64,000 nucleotides of DNA from Sulfuritalea sp. (GTDB lineage Bacteria; Pseudomonadota; Gammaproteobacteria; Burkholderiales; Rhodocyclaceae): the NCBI GenBank assembly GCA_016712985.1, contig JADJQA010000001.1, positions 1 to 64,000 on the forward strand. Direction: 5' to 3'. Below, one piece after another: positions 18,330 to 29,659 of the stretch; position 1 is the stretch's first letter, and each line of letters opens with the position of its first letter. A program made the position numbers and the translations under genes. Below the pieces are notes generated by a model, which worked only from the letters and a program-made list of their open reading frames with translations, did no database searches and was not told where the DNA came from.

Positions 18330-18826
18330 AGCCACTGGTCGGAATAGTCATGGGCTCGGACTCGGACTGGCCGGTGATGCAGGCGGCGGCCCAGATACTG
18401 AAGGAGTTCAATGTGCCCTTCGAGGCCAGGGTGGTCTCCGCGCATCGCACCCCCGATCTTTTGTTCGACTATGCCGCCGTGGCCCAGGAACGCGACCTGC
18501 GCGCCATCATCGCCGGCGCCGGGGGCGCGGCGCATCTGCCAGGCATGCTGGCGGCCAAGACCATCGTGCCGGTGCTGGGCGTGCCGGTGCCGTCGAAGCA
18601 TCTGAACGGGCTCGATTCCCTGCTTTCCATCGTGCAAATGCCCAAAGGCATCCCTGTCGCCACCTTCGCCATCGGCGAGGCGGGCGCGGCCAATGCGGCG
18701 CTGACCGCGATCGCCATCATCGCCACGGCCAACGACGACTACGGCCACGCGCTGGCGATGAAGCTGGAAAATTTCCGCAGCAGCCAGTGCGAAAAAGTGA
18801 TGGCGATGAAGTTACCGGAAGTTTGA
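18326..18826 (+). CDS. purE: N5-carboxyaminoimidazole ribonucleotide mutase, class I PurE
   Basis: This 166-residue enzyme rearranges N5-CAIR to CAIR in purine synthesis. It has the phosphate loop MGSDSDWPVMQ, the catalytic-region SAHRTP with H40, and GAGGAAHLPGMLAAKT. These are the hallmarks of class I PurE. The start overlaps folD and the stop overlaps the hemF ATG (TGATG). No purK lies nearby in this window. Confidence 0.95.
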
Positions 18827-19899
18827 TGGACATCGCCCCGGTCCGGGACTACTTCACCGGACTGCAGGATCGCATCGTCGGCGAACTCGAAGGCATTGAA
18901 GGCGCGCCTTTCCTGCGCGATGCCTGGGATCGCCCCCGGGGCGGCCAACAAGACAAGCTTCCCCCCGTCCCCAGCCCCACGACTGGCGTTGCAAAGCCGG
19001 TCGGTTCCGGCGGCGCGGAGCAGTGCTCCGCGAATTCCCCCCTGCACCCCAGGGACGAGGGTGACACTGGTTCGCTACGCTCCGGGTTGAACGCTGCCAC
19101 CGCCTCGGGGCGGCCCAGCGGCGGTGGCATCTCCCGCCTGATCGAAGACGGCAAGGTCTTCGAGCGCGGCGGCGTCAATTTCTCGCATGTCATGGGCGAA
19201 CAGATGCCCGCCTCGGCGACCGCGCATCGGCCCGAACTGGCGGGTCGCCGCTGGCAGGCGATGGGCGTCTCGCTGGTAATGCATCCGCGCAACCCTTATT
19301 GCCCGACCTCGCACATGAACGTGCGGTTTTTTGTCGCCGAGAAGGAGGGGGAGGATGCGGTGTGGTGGTTCGGCGGCGGCATGGATCTGACGCCCTACTA
19401 CGGCTTCGAGCAGGATGCCCGACACTTTCACCAGGCCTGCAAGGACGCGCTGGCGCCTTTCGGACCAGAGGTCCATCCGCGCTACAAGCAATGGTGCGAC
19501 GACTACTTCTTCCTCAAGCATCGCAACGAAGCACGCGGCATAGGTGGCATCTTCTTCGACGACCTCAACCAGCAAGGTTTTGAGCGCTGCTTCGCCCTGA
19601 TGCAAAGCGTCGGCAACCATTTCACCGCCGCCTACCTGCCGATCATCGAACGCCGCTGCGAAATACCGTATGGCGAGCGCGAGCGAGACTTCCAGGCCTA
19701 CCGGCGTGGCCGCTACGTCGAATTCAACCTGGTCTGGGATCGCGGCACGCTGTTCGGCCTGCAATCCGGCGGCCGCACCGAATCCATCCTGATGTCGCTG
19801 CCACCCATCGTCAAGTGGCGTTACGACTGGCGACCCGAGCCAGGCAGCGATGAAGCCAGGCTCTACACCGACTTCCTGCCGCGGCGGGAGTGGGTGTAG
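18826..19899 (+). CDS. hemF: Oxygen-dependent coproporphyrinogen III oxidase with an internal insertion
   Basis: HemF decarboxylates coproporphyrinogen III to protoporphyrinogen IX using O2. The core is complete: GGISRLIEDGKVFERGGVNF, HPRNPYCPTSHMNVRFF, WWFGGGMDLTPYYGF, KQWCDDYFFLKHRNEARG and GRYVEFNLVWDRGTLFGLQ. Family members have about 300 residues, but this one has 357. The excess is a Pro/Ser/Gly-rich segment at about residues 37 to 95, between DAWDRP and GGGISRL, encoded by a repeat-like insert that keeps the frame. The insert sits near the N-terminus, before the conserved core, so activity may survive. The start overlaps the purE stop. Confidence 0.93.
   Translation: MDIAPVRDYFTGLQDRIVGELEGIEGAPFLRDAWDRPRGGQQDKLPPVPSPTTGVAKPVGSGGAEQCSANSPLHPRDEGDTGSLRSGLNAATASGRPSGGGISRLIEDGKVFERGGVNFSHVMGEQMPASATAHRPELAGRRWQAMGVSLVMHPRNPYCPTSHMNVRFFVAEKEGEDAVWWFGGGMDLTPYYGFEQDARHFHQACKDALAPFGPEVHPRYKQWCDDYFFLKHRNEARGIGGIFFDDLNQQGFERCFALMQSVGNHFTAAYLPIIERRCEIPYGERERDFQAYRRGRYVEFNLVWDRGTLFGLQSGGRTESILMSLPPIVKWRYDWRPEPGSDEARLYTDFLPRREWV
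18931..19116 (+). repeat. Repeat-like in-frame insert within hemF (copy B)
   Basis: The insert is bordered by near-identical 16-mers: CGCCCCCGGGGCGGCC at 18931 and CGCCTCGGGGCGGCCC at 19101. Just inside the left border lies CTTCCCCCCGTCCCC, which matches the start of repeat copy A at 11318. The right border matches the end of copy A. It adds about 58 codons with no stop. Confidence 0.55.
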
Positions 19900-19907
19900 A
19901 AAGCGCG

Positions 19908-21092
19908 CTAAAGAACAGCCGCCGCGCGATAGTGCCGTACCGCCTGCGCCGACTCTTCGAGTTGATCGAGCAATTGCGCCAGTTCGACATGGGTGGCGCG
20001 CGTGGGCGCGATGGCGAGCGCGGCTTCCAGGTAGCTCCTGGCCTTGCCCCATAGTTGCTGCTGACGGCATAGCCTGCCGAGCGTAAGCAGCAGGGCACCG
20101 TCGCGCGGCATGCGTTGCAGCCACTTCTCGGCCTGCGCGATGCGGCCAAGGACATCCCCGGCGGGCTCTCCGGCCGGGCCGCACTCGCCGTAGGCCAGCA
20201 CCAGCGCCGCATCCCAGCGCTCATCGAGTGCATCCTCGATCACGCGCTGGGCTTCGCGACAATCGCCGGATGCCGCCAGCGCGCGCGCCGTCTCCAGCGC
20301 CAGAGAGGCTTCGGCGCGGTCGCTGTCGTCCAGCTCACGCCAGTAGCGCATCAACCCGGCGGAATCTTCTCGCAAGCCGCGCAGGGCTTCGCGCACGGCG
20401 CGGCTGCGGATCGGGGCCGCCTGTTCGGCGGTAAGGGCCTGGTGCTTCTCGAGCTGGCGCACCAGGCGCGCCACTTCGCGCCAGTTGCCGAGCCCCTGCT
20501 CGGCGCGCAGGCTCAGACGCAGGGCAGCGATATGCCGGCCTTCGCGCGCGCCGAGTTCTTGCAGGGCGTCACGGGCATCCTCGAAGCGACGGTCTTCGAG
20601 TGCGAACTCGGCTTCGGTCATCAAGCGCGCCGACTGCAGGCCGGCGCTGTCGTGGCCGCGCACCCGCGTCGCCCATTCCGCCGTGCGCCCCGCATCGCGC
20701 AAGGCGTGTGCGGCACGCCAGCCGGCCAGCGCGAGCATGCCGGATGTGGCACGATCCGGCAGAGCCTTTTCGGCACAACGCATGGCGTGTCCGTAACGAC
20801 CTTCCTGCAACAGCCGCCAGGCGTCCCGCAGGGCCAGCGCGGCCTTTTCCTGTTGGCGGCGCTGGCGAAACTCCGCCACCGCGCGCGGCAGAGCCAGGGT
20901 ATGGCCGACAGCGCGCGCCAGCAGGTAGATTGCGAAAAAGCCGGCAATGCTGGCGAGGACAAACAGATTGAGCGAGACTTCCGCGCGCCACGGCGGCAGC
21001 ACCAGCAGCACGTAGCCGTCGTTGTAGCGGGCAGCCAGTGCCAGGCCGACTGCCAGCGCAGCGAGTATCAGCAGCCAGAACAGCGCGCGCAT
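19908..21092 (-). CDS. hemY: HemY-like inner-membrane TPR protein
   Basis: This 394-residue protein starts with two membrane helices (about residues 1-20 and 40-62) and the HemY_N pattern YNDGYVLLVLPPWRAEVSLN. The rest is helical TPR-type repeat, as in ALRDAWRLLQEGRYGHAMRC and YLEAALAIAPTRATHVELAQ. Proteobacterial HemY of this kind sits at the end of hemCDXY operons. It is linked to late heme or porphyrin handling, but no enzymatic activity is established. It starts eight bases after hemX and converges with hemF. Confidence 0.88.
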   Translation of the reverse strand: MRALFWLLILAALAVGLALAARYNDGYVLLVLPPWRAEVSLNLFVLASIAGFFAIYLLARAVGHTLALPRAVAEFRQRRQQEKAALALRDAWRLLQEGRYGHAMRCAEKALPDRATSGMLALAGWRAAHALRDAGRTAEWATRVRGHDSAGLQSARLMTEAEFALEDRRFEDARDALQELGAREGRHIAALRLSLRAEQGLGNWREVARLVRQLEKHQALTAEQAAPIRSRAVREALRGLREDSAGLMRYWRELDDSDRAEASLALETARALAASGDCREAQRVIEDALDERWDAALVLAYGECGPAGEPAGDVLGRIAQAEKWLQRMPRDGALLLTLGRLCRQQQLWGKARSYLEAALAIAPTRATHVELAQLLDQLEESAQAVRHYRAAAVL

Positions 21093-21100
21093 GGCGATCC

Positions 21101-22177
21101 TTACTTGCCCAAAACGCCGGCGCCGCCCGCCCCGCCGATGTTGCGTTCGCGGGCAAACTTCAGATTGCGCAGCGCAGTCAGTGTTTCCGCCAGTCCCGGC
21201 AGGTCGAAGCTGACATCGGTGGTCGCCAGTGCCTTCAAGGTCGACTGCGCCGCCTGCACGGGCTTGGCGCGATTGTCGAAGTAGCGATCGAGCTGCTCGC
21301 GCGACTGGCGGATCTCTTCGCGGAAAGTGGCGCCATCACGTTGCAGCAGCGCGAGTCGCGCATTGAGCAGGCGCAGCTTCAGGTTCTCGCGCAGGAAGAA
21401 ACTCTGGTTGGGTGACAACAGAGCCGGATCGCCGTGGTCGATGCGCTCGATGCGCACCAGTTGCCTCAACTCGCGCCACACATCCGCACCCAGTTCACGC
21501 CAGTAATCAGCGCTCGCCGGCGTCGAATCGGATGCCGGCTTGGCGGTGTCGGCTTTCGGCCGCTGTTCATAGGCCAGCGGCAGGTTATCGACAACAGCCA
21601 CCACGCTTTCGATCCTCAGCGACAGGCCGGTGATATTGGCTCCCGGCGTTGCCTTGAGGCGCTCAATGTCGCGGGCAATGAGTTTTCTCGCGGGCAGAAA
21701 CCGTGGCTGGGCGGAGCGGGCAAGACGGACCTCGGCGCCCTGCAAGGCGATCAGCGCAGCCTCGACATTGCCGGCAAACTGCAACTGCTGCACGGCGATC
21801 ACCACGGCTTGCTCGACTTCGGCCAGCACGCGCTCGTCGCGGGTACTGGAAAGCTCCTGGTACATGGCTTCCAGCGCCACGGCCTGGCTTTGCGTTTCGG
21901 CCAGCCTGGCTTCGAGCACACCCAGCTTCGCCTGCACGGTCGCCAGCGCTTCGTGGCTTTGCCGGGCCAGTGCCCGCCCCTCCCTGGCCACGGCGTCACC
22001 ATCAGCGAGGCGGCGTGCGAGTTCCTGCTGCAGGCCCGTGACCTGCATGCGAGTGTCGGCCCATTGCGCCACGACCACGGCAATCGCGACCACAAGGACA
22101 CGCAGCGCCGGACTGCGCCAGGCATCCCGCCACCGGCTGGGAGGACGAGTCGAATCAGTTTGAACGGGAGTTTCCAT
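21101..22177 (-). CDS. hemX: HemX, membrane-anchored uroporphyrinogen-III C-methyltransferase-like protein
   Basis: The start METPVQTDSTRPPSRW at 22177 places a single membrane helix near residues 21-40, followed by a coiled-coil region (QELARRLADGDAVAREG, then LEARLAETQSQAVALEAMYQ). The C-terminal half contains YWRELGADVWRELRQLVRIE and LRENLKLRLLNARLALLQRD, which are typical of HemX. It lacks the SAM-binding motifs of true methyltransferases, and its biochemical role is uncertain. Longer upstream starts would run far into hemD. This start leaves a 23-base overlap. Confidence 0.87.
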   Translation of the reverse strand: METPVQTDSTRPPSRWRDAWRSPALRVLVVAIAVVVAQWADTRMQVTGLQQELARRLADGDAVAREGRALARQSHEALATVQAKLGVLEARLAETQSQAVALEAMYQELSSTRDERVLAEVEQAVVIAVQQLQFAGNVEAALIALQGAEVRLARSAQPRFLPARKLIARDIERLKATPGANITGLSLRIESVVAVVDNLPLAYEQRPKADTAKPASDSTPASADYWRELGADVWRELRQLVRIERIDHGDPALLSPNQSFFLRENLKLRLLNARLALLQRDGATFREEIRQSREQLDRYFDNRAKPVQAAQSTLKALATTDVSFDLPGLAETLTALRNLKFARERNIGGAGGAGVLGK

Positions 22178-22937
22178 GAGTTGCGAAGTATTGCATGAGT
22201 CCGGCCAGCAAACCGTCATCGCCGGGGTCGGTCGCTATCACTTTGGCAAAGCCGAGGGCCTGCGCCTGCTCGGCAATGCGCGCATGCGGCACGAAAACCG
22301 GCGTCTTCTTCAACCACGCCAGGCCGAGCCGACCGACCATGACAACAAGGTTGCGCAAGCCCTCGCTGCTGGTCATGGTCACCGCATCGAGTTGCCCCTC
22401 CTCCCACAGCTTGAGCAAGGGAGCAGCGTCAATCGATGGCCTGGAGCGGCGGTAGCAGGTCAGGTATTCGATGGTGGCGCCGCGTGCCCTGAGGGTGTCG
22501 CCAAGCAGCTCGCGGCCGCCCTCGCCGCGAAAGATGATCACGCGCTTGCCGCGTACGTCGGTCAGTTCGGGAAGTTCCAGCAGGGCTTCGGAGTCGAAGC
22601 GCAAGGGCGGCGAGATGACGCGATGAATGCCATGCCGCGCCAGTTCGCCTTCGCTGCTCTTGCCGATGGCCGCCACACGCAGCGCAGCGGGCCAGGAGCG
22701 GCGCGGCAGGATCAGGCCCAGCGCCTTTTCTATCGCATTCGGACTGACGAAAACGGCGAGGTCAAAGCTGTCAAGACGAATCGCCGCATCGAGCACGCGG
22801 GCAGCGTCATCAATATCGCGGATTTCCAGTACCGGGTAGAGCACCGGAATCGCACCGCGCTTGACAAGTTCGGTGGCGAGATGCGTTGCCTGGCCCGCCG
22901 GGCGCGTCACCACGACATGGCAGCCGGTCAGAGGCAT
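22155..22937 (-). CDS. hemD: Uroporphyrinogen-III synthase
   Basis: This 260-residue enzyme cyclises hydroxymethylbilane to uroporphyrinogen III with inversion of ring D. The sequence is diverse in this family, but VVVTRPAGQATHLATELVKR at the N-terminus, VFVSPNAIEKAL and VTMTSSEGLRNLVVMV are recognisable, as is VFVPHARIAEQAQALG. The start at 22937 is two bases after the hemC stop. The frame extends upstream without the fold, so that part is not used. Confidence 0.92.
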   Translation of the reverse strand: MPLTGCHVVVTRPAGQATHLATELVKRGAIPVLYPVLEIRDIDDAARVLDAAIRLDSFDLAVFVSPNAIEKALGLILPRRSWPAALRVAAIGKSSEGELARHGIHRVISPPLRFDSEALLELPELTDVRGKRVIIFRGEGGRELLGDTLRARGATIEYLTCYRRSRPSIDAAPLLKLWEEGQLDAVTMTSSEGLRNLVVMVGRLGLAWLKKTPVFVPHARIAEQAQALGFAKVIATDPGDDGLLAGLMQYFATHGNSRSN

Positions 22938-22939
22938 GC

Positions 22940-23884
22940 TCAGCCGCCAAGTGCAGCGAGGATTTCCGTGGCGCCCCGCGCGCGCAGTTCGGCTGCCATT
23001 TGCGTGCCAAGTGCTTCGGGGTCGCCGCAATCGCCGCTGAGTTCGGCTTGCGCCACGCGCGTGCCATCGGGTGAGGCGACGAAGCCGCGCAGATAGAGAT
23101 TGCCCCCGCACATTTCGGCAAAGGCTCCCAGCGGGACTTCGCAACTGCCGGCCAGCGCCCGCGACACGGCACGTTCGGCACGCACGCAGGCGGCCGTATC
23201 CGGGTCATTCAGGGGCGCGACCCAGGCTGCCACGTCGACTCGCAAGGCCAGCGCTTCGATCCCCAGCGCGCCCTGACCGGCGGCGGGCAGCGAATCCTCG
23301 GCGGGCAGCACGGCGCGGATGCGTTCGCCCAGACCAAGCCGCGTCAAACCAGCCGCGGCAAGAATGATGGCATCAAACCGGCCTTCGTCGAGCTTGCGCA
23401 ATCGAGTGTCCAGATTGCCGCGCAAGGGTGTCACGGCGAGAGAAGGATAGCGCGCATGCAACTGGGCTTCGCGCCGAAGGCTGGAGGTGCCCACCACTGC
23501 CCCCGGCGGCATGTCCTCCAGACTGGCGTACTTGCTAGACACCAGGGCGTCCAGCGGGACTTCGCGCGGACCGATGGCAACCAGTGAAAACTCCGGCTCC
23601 ATCTGCATCGGCACGTCCTTCATGGAATGCACGGCGAGATGGGCCGCGCCGTCGAGCAGGGCGGCCTCCAGTTCCTTGACAAACAGCCCCTTGCCGCCGA
23701 CCTTGGACAACGGCCGATCAAGGATCTGGTCGCCGCGCGTGGTCATGCCGAGCAGCTCGACATGACACGCCGGATAGAGTTGCAGCAGCAGATTGCGTAC
23801 GTGCCCTGCCTGCCAGAGAGCCAGCCTGGATTCGCGCGTGGCGATGACGATGCGTTCAGGCGCGGAGGCAGGTACGGGACTCAC
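22940..23884 (-). CDS. hemC: Hydroxymethylbilane synthase (porphobilinogen deaminase)
   Basis: This 314-residue enzyme joins four porphobilinogen units. Family blocks are ATRESRLALWQAGHVRNLL, KVGGKGLFVKELEAALLDG, VHSMKDVPMQMEPEF, GTSSLRREAQLHARYP and LRGNLDTRLRKLDEG. The dipyrromethane cofactor Cys lies in LAGSCEVPLGAF near residue 245. It heads the leftward hemC-hemD-hemX-hemY unit, whose genes overlap or nearly touch. The promoter should be in the gap before pbpG, or transcription may read in from it. Confidence 0.96.
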   Translation of the reverse strand: MSPVPASAPERIVIATRESRLALWQAGHVRNLLLQLYPACHVELLGMTTRGDQILDRPLSKVGGKGLFVKELEAALLDGAAHLAVHSMKDVPMQMEPEFSLVAIGPREVPLDALVSSKYASLEDMPPGAVVGTSSLRREAQLHARYPSLAVTPLRGNLDTRLRKLDEGRFDAIILAAAGLTRLGLGERIRAVLPAEDSLPAAGQGALGIEALALRVDVAAWVAPLNDPDTAACVRAERAVSRALAGSCEVPLGAFAEMCGGNLYLRGFVASPDGTRVAQAELSGDCGDPEALGTQMAAELRARGATEILAALGG

Positions 23885-23956
23885 TGGACGACCGATCCGC
23901 GAAAAGCGACATGCTCAACAAGTAGGCCTGCACCGCGGCCTCTGCGGCAACAAGAA

Positions 23957-24922
23957 TCAGCCGGCGCTCTGACGCGGCGCCAACGCTGCGCTCTCGACCC
24001 AGCGTTTGATGCGGTTGGCGTCGCCGATGCGGGTCATCTTGCCCCAGGAGTCAAGCAGCACGATGATGGTCGGCTTGTTGTTAAGCCAAGCCTGCATCAC
24101 CAGGCATTTCCCTGCTTCATTGATGTAACCGGTCTTGGACAGGCCGATCTCCCATGTCGGACTGTTGACCAGCGTGTTCGTGTTGCGGAACTGCTGCGAC
24201 CGGCCGGCGATGGTGAATTCGCCGTCAGAGGTCGTCGAAAACTCGCGAATCAGCGGATACTGATGCGCGGCGTCGACCATTTTCGCCAGGTCGTGCGGGC
24301 TGGATACATTGGCTGCGGTCAGACCCGTCGGGTCCTGGAACCGCGTATCGACCAGACCCAGAACCTGCGCCTTGCGGTTCATCGCGGCAATGAAAGCCTC
24401 TCGACCGCCCGGATAGTTGCGTGACAAGGCCGCGGCAGCGCGGTTTTCCGAGGACATCAAGGCCAGGCGCAGCATTTCCTCGCGCGCCAGATGGGTGCCG
24501 ACCTTGAGACGCGATCGCGTTCCCTTGATGATATCGACATCCTCTTCGCCTATCGCCAGTGTCTCGTCAAGCCTCAGCTTGGCATCAAGCACCACCATGG
24601 CTGTCATCAGCTTGGTAATCGACGCAATCGGCAAAACAGTGTTGGGATTCTTTTCAAAAAGAACCGCCCCGCTTGTCTGATCCAGCACCAAGGCAGCCGA
24701 CGACTGCACGGCGAGGTGCTGAGAATCATCCAGCTACGCGGCCCGCTGCATGGATTTTGCGCGCGTCGCCATCTTGACCCTCTGTGGCTTTGCTGCTGCG
24801 CGTGGCGCCTGTTTTTTCGTGGCGACCGCCTTCTTCTTCTTGGTGGCTGCCTCGACATCCGTTGGCGTAACGCCGGCGCCAACCATCGCGGCCGCCAACA
24901 ACATCAGTAGTGCTTTCTTCAT
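23957..24922 (-). pseudogene. pbpG: D-alanyl-D-alanine endopeptidase (PBP7-like), interrupted by an in-frame TAG
   Basis: The original gene starts at ATG 24922 behind GGAGGG. It encodes a signal peptide (KKALLMLLAAAMVGAG) and a Lys/Ala-rich linker. Codon 63 (24734-24736) is TAG. Without any frame change the reading continues as LDDSQHLAVQ, then SSAALVLDQTSGAVLFEKN and the full S11 peptidase domain: SITK with the nucleophile Ser, SSEN, and SKTGYIN as the KTG motif. A one-base change from CAG would explain the stop. The catalytic part could restart at an internal GTG near 24709 but would then lack the export signal. Family members cut peptide cross-links in murein. Confidence 0.85.
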
Positions 24923-25066
24923 CGAGATGCCCTCCTGCAATGATTTCATTCTAGCAGAGCAGTTCACCTCTGCAACAATTTCTATCAGCAGTTCTCTTTA
25001 GAAATAAAAGAGTTGGACCTTGGCGCTCAACAATAACATTAAGAGCACCTGCGGGCATAGTTGCGT

Positions 25067-27349
25067 TCAGGCACCCGTCGTGATCTTCTGCTGGGCCTCC
25101 ACCGACAACAGGGCGGCAACATTGACGATGCGCCTGACCGTGGCGGTAGGCGTCAGGATATGCGCCGGACGCGCCGCGCCAAGCAGCAGCGGCCCTACCG
25201 TCAGCCCGTCACCCACTGCGGTCTTTACCAGATTGAAGGCGATGTTGGCGGCATCGAGCGTCGGCATGATCAAGAGGTTGACCTGGCCCTTCAGCGTCGA
25301 CCCGGGAAACACCTGGCGCCGGATGTCTTCCGACAGCGCGGCATCGCCGTGCATCTCGCCATCCACTTCGAGTTGCGGGGCGATTTGCCGCAGGATCTCC
25401 AGCGCACCGCGCATCTTGATCGCCGTCGGCGTGTTCTCGGTGCCGAAACTCGAATGCGACAGCAGCGCGACCTTGGGCGCAAGGCCAAAGCGCGCGACTT
25501 CGGCGGCGGCCAGCAGGGTCATCTCCGCAACTTGCTCCGCGCTCGGATCGTAATTGACATAGGTGTCGCCGATGAACAGGGTTCGATGCGGCAGGATCAA
25601 CATGTTCATGGCGTAGAAATGCTCGATCCCGGGCTTCCTGCCGATGACATGTTCGATGTAGCCGAGATGCAGCGAATGCGGGCCGAAGGTGCCGCAAAGC
25701 ATCGCGTCGGCAAAATTGCGTCGAACCAGCATGGCGCCGATCAGCGTGGTGCGCCGCCTCATCTCCCGCTTGGCATACTCGACACTGATGCCCTTGCGCG
25801 AGGTCAGCTCATAATAGTCCTGCCAGAACTCCTTGTAGCGCGGATCGGAATCCAGGCTGACCAGCTCGAAATGCTCACCGGCACGGATCCGCAGGCCATG
25901 ACGCTCGATGGTCTTCTGGATTACCTCGGGGCGGCCGATCAGGGTTGGCAGCGCCAGATTCTCGTCGCAGACCGTTTGCACGGCGCGCAGGACGCGCTCA
26001 TCCTCGCCTTCACAAAACACCACGCGTGCCGGATTCTTGTGGGCGGCGGCGAACACCTTGCGCATCAGGAGGCCAGTGGAATAGACAAAGTCATTCAATT
26101 GCCGGACATAGGCCACCATGTCGACAATCGGCCTCGTGGCGACGCCGGAATCCATCGCGGCCTGGGCCACCGCCGGGGCGATCTTGATGATGAGGCGGGG
26201 ATCGAAGGGTTTGGGAATCAGGTATTCCCGGCCGAATGACAAGTCCTCCCTGCCGTAGGCGGCGGTCACCACCTCCGACTGCTCAGCGTGCGCCAGTTCC
26301 GCAATGGCCTTCACGGCAGCGAGTTTCATTGCCTCATTGATGGTCGTCGCGCCAACGTCGAGAGCGCCTCTGAACATGAACGGGAAACACAGGACGTTGT
26401 TGACTTGATTCGGATAGTCCGAACGGCCGGTGCCGATGATGGCGTCGGGGCGCACGGCCATGGCCTCCTCCGGAAGGATCTCGGGCGTGGGATTGGCCAT
26501 GGCCAGAATCAAAGGGTCCGTCGCCATGCTCGCGACCATTTCCGGCTTCAATACACCCGCCGCGGACAAGCCGAGGAAGATGTCCGCACCGACCATCACA
26601 TCCGCGAGGGTGCGCGCATCCGTGACCTGCGCATAGCGGGCTTTGGACGGATCGAGCCCTTCGCGTCCGTCATGGATCACGCCCGTGCTATCGACCGCAA
26701 ATACATTCTTCGGATCGAGCCCGAGGCTGACCAGCAGGTCGAGGCAAGCGATCGCCGCAGCCCCCGCGCCCGAGCAAACCAGTTTCGCCTTGGCGATATC
26801 CTTGCCGACAACGCGCATGCCATTCAGCACGGCGGCACTGGCAATAATGGCCGTGCCGTGCTGGTCGTCGTGGAAAACCGGGATCTTCATGCGTTCGCGC
26901 AGCCTGGCCTCGACATAGAAGCACTCGGGCGCCTTGATGTCTTCAAGATTGATGCCACCAAAGGTCGGCTCCAGCGCAGCGATGATGTCAACCAGTTTGT
27001 CCGGGTCGTTCTCGGCGACTTCGATGTCGAACACGTCGATGCCGGCGAACTTTTTGAACAACACCCCCTTGCCTTCCATGACCGGCTTGCCGGCCAGCGG
27101 TCCGATGTTGCCCAAGCCGAGTACCGCGGTGCCGTTGGTAATTACCGCCACCAGATTGGCGCGCGAAGTGTACAAGGCTGCGGTCGTCGGGTCGCGCACG
27201 ATTTCGTCGCAGGCGGCGGCCACGCCCGGCGAGTAGGCCAGTGACAAGTCAGCCTGATTGGTCAGTGCCTTGGTGGGAGTAACCGCAATCTTGCCGGGTT
27301 TGGGGGTGCGGTGATATTCCAGTGCCGCAGCGCGGATACGTTCGTCCAT
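25067..27349 (-). CDS. maeB: NADP-dependent malic enzyme with phosphotransacetylase-like domain
   Basis: The start at 27349 (MDERIRAAALEYHRTPKPGK) follows AGAAGG and gives 760 residues, the usual MaeB length. The N-terminal 430 residues are malic enzyme: LSLAYSPGVAAACDEIVRDP, VFHDDQHGTAIIASAAVLN with the metal ligands, and the nucleotide loop VCSGAGAAAIACLDLL. The remainder resembles phosphotransacetylase (ARVVFCEGEDERVLRAVQ, FGPHSLHLGYIEHVIG). In MaeB this part is usually regulatory rather than catalytic. The enzyme makes pyruvate and NADPH from malate. It diverges from pckG. Confidence 0.95.
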   Translation of the reverse strand: MDERIRAAALEYHRTPKPGKIAVTPTKALTNQADLSLAYSPGVAAACDEIVRDPTTAALYTSRANLVAVITNGTAVLGLGNIGPLAGKPVMEGKGVLFKKFAGIDVFDIEVAENDPDKLVDIIAALEPTFGGINLEDIKAPECFYVEARLRERMKIPVFHDDQHGTAIIASAAVLNGMRVVGKDIAKAKLVCSGAGAAAIACLDLLVSLGLDPKNVFAVDSTGVIHDGREGLDPSKARYAQVTDARTLADVMVGADIFLGLSAAGVLKPEMVASMATDPLILAMANPTPEILPEEAMAVRPDAIIGTGRSDYPNQVNNVLCFPFMFRGALDVGATTINEAMKLAAVKAIAELAHAEQSEVVTAAYGREDLSFGREYLIPKPFDPRLIIKIAPAVAQAAMDSGVATRPIVDMVAYVRQLNDFVYSTGLLMRKVFAAAHKNPARVVFCEGEDERVLRAVQTVCDENLALPTLIGRPEVIQKTIERHGLRIRAGEHFELVSLDSDPRYKEFWQDYYELTSRKGISVEYAKREMRRRTTLIGAMLVRRNFADAMLCGTFGPHSLHLGYIEHVIGRKPGIEHFYAMNMLILPHRTLFIGDTYVNYDPSAEQVAEMTLLAAAEVARFGLAPKVALLSHSSFGTENTPTAIKMRGALEILRQIAPQLEVDGEMHGDAALSEDIRRQVFPGSTLKGQVNLLIMPTLDAANIAFNLVKTAVGDGLTVGPLLLGAARPAHILTPTATVRRIVNVAALLSVEAQQKITTGA

Positions 27350-27561
27350 AAAAGCCTTCTCTCGTTGGTATTGGTCCCAATTGTATCGCGGTGTCGCGCA
27401 CGGGGTCTCCTTGGGAGAATGGCTGGTGCGGCCTTGCCGGGCGGCCTCGATGCCGTTCGTCGCATCACCGAAGTCCGCGTTGCCGTGGCAGCGGCGCCGG
27501 AGCGAGTGACTCCAAGGGAAGGTCAAATCCCGGCCGTCGGCGCCCCGCGAAGGGGAAATGT

Positions 27562-27590
27562 CTGACAGAACCGGAGCTTTCCGCTAGACT
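27562..27590 (+). promoter_or_regulatory. Candidate sigma-70 promoter of pckG
   Basis: CTGACA (27562-27567) and TAGACT (27585-27590) are 17 bases apart and match five and four of six consensus positions. The pckG ATG follows 52 bases later with TGGAGA as ribosome site. This is the best promoter match seen in the window. Confidence 0.5.
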
Positions 27591-27642
27591 CGCAAGTTCC
27601 CGCGCCGAATCACCAGCGCCGACTTTTGAATGGAGAAATTGA

Positions 27643-29496
<1,854 letters not shown>

Positions 29497-29521
29497 GGCA
29501 GCAAGGCCTTTTGCCGGCACG

Positions 29522-29545
29522 AGGCCGCCTTCGGGCGGCCTTTTT
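29522..29545 (+). terminator. Rho-independent terminator after pckG
   Basis: AGGCCGCC (29522-29529) and GGCGGCCT (29534-29541) form an 8-bp stem with a stable TTCG tetraloop, followed by TTTT. It lies 26 bases after the pckG stop. Confidence 0.9.
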
Positions 29546-29659
29546 CATTCCTGCCGGCGCGGCCTCGACCTGGTCACCAACTGCAACTGCATTCCCTTTT
29601 GCAGGCCGCTCCAGCGAGTAGACTTGGCACCTCCCGCCAATAAGCTTTCAGGGGAATTC

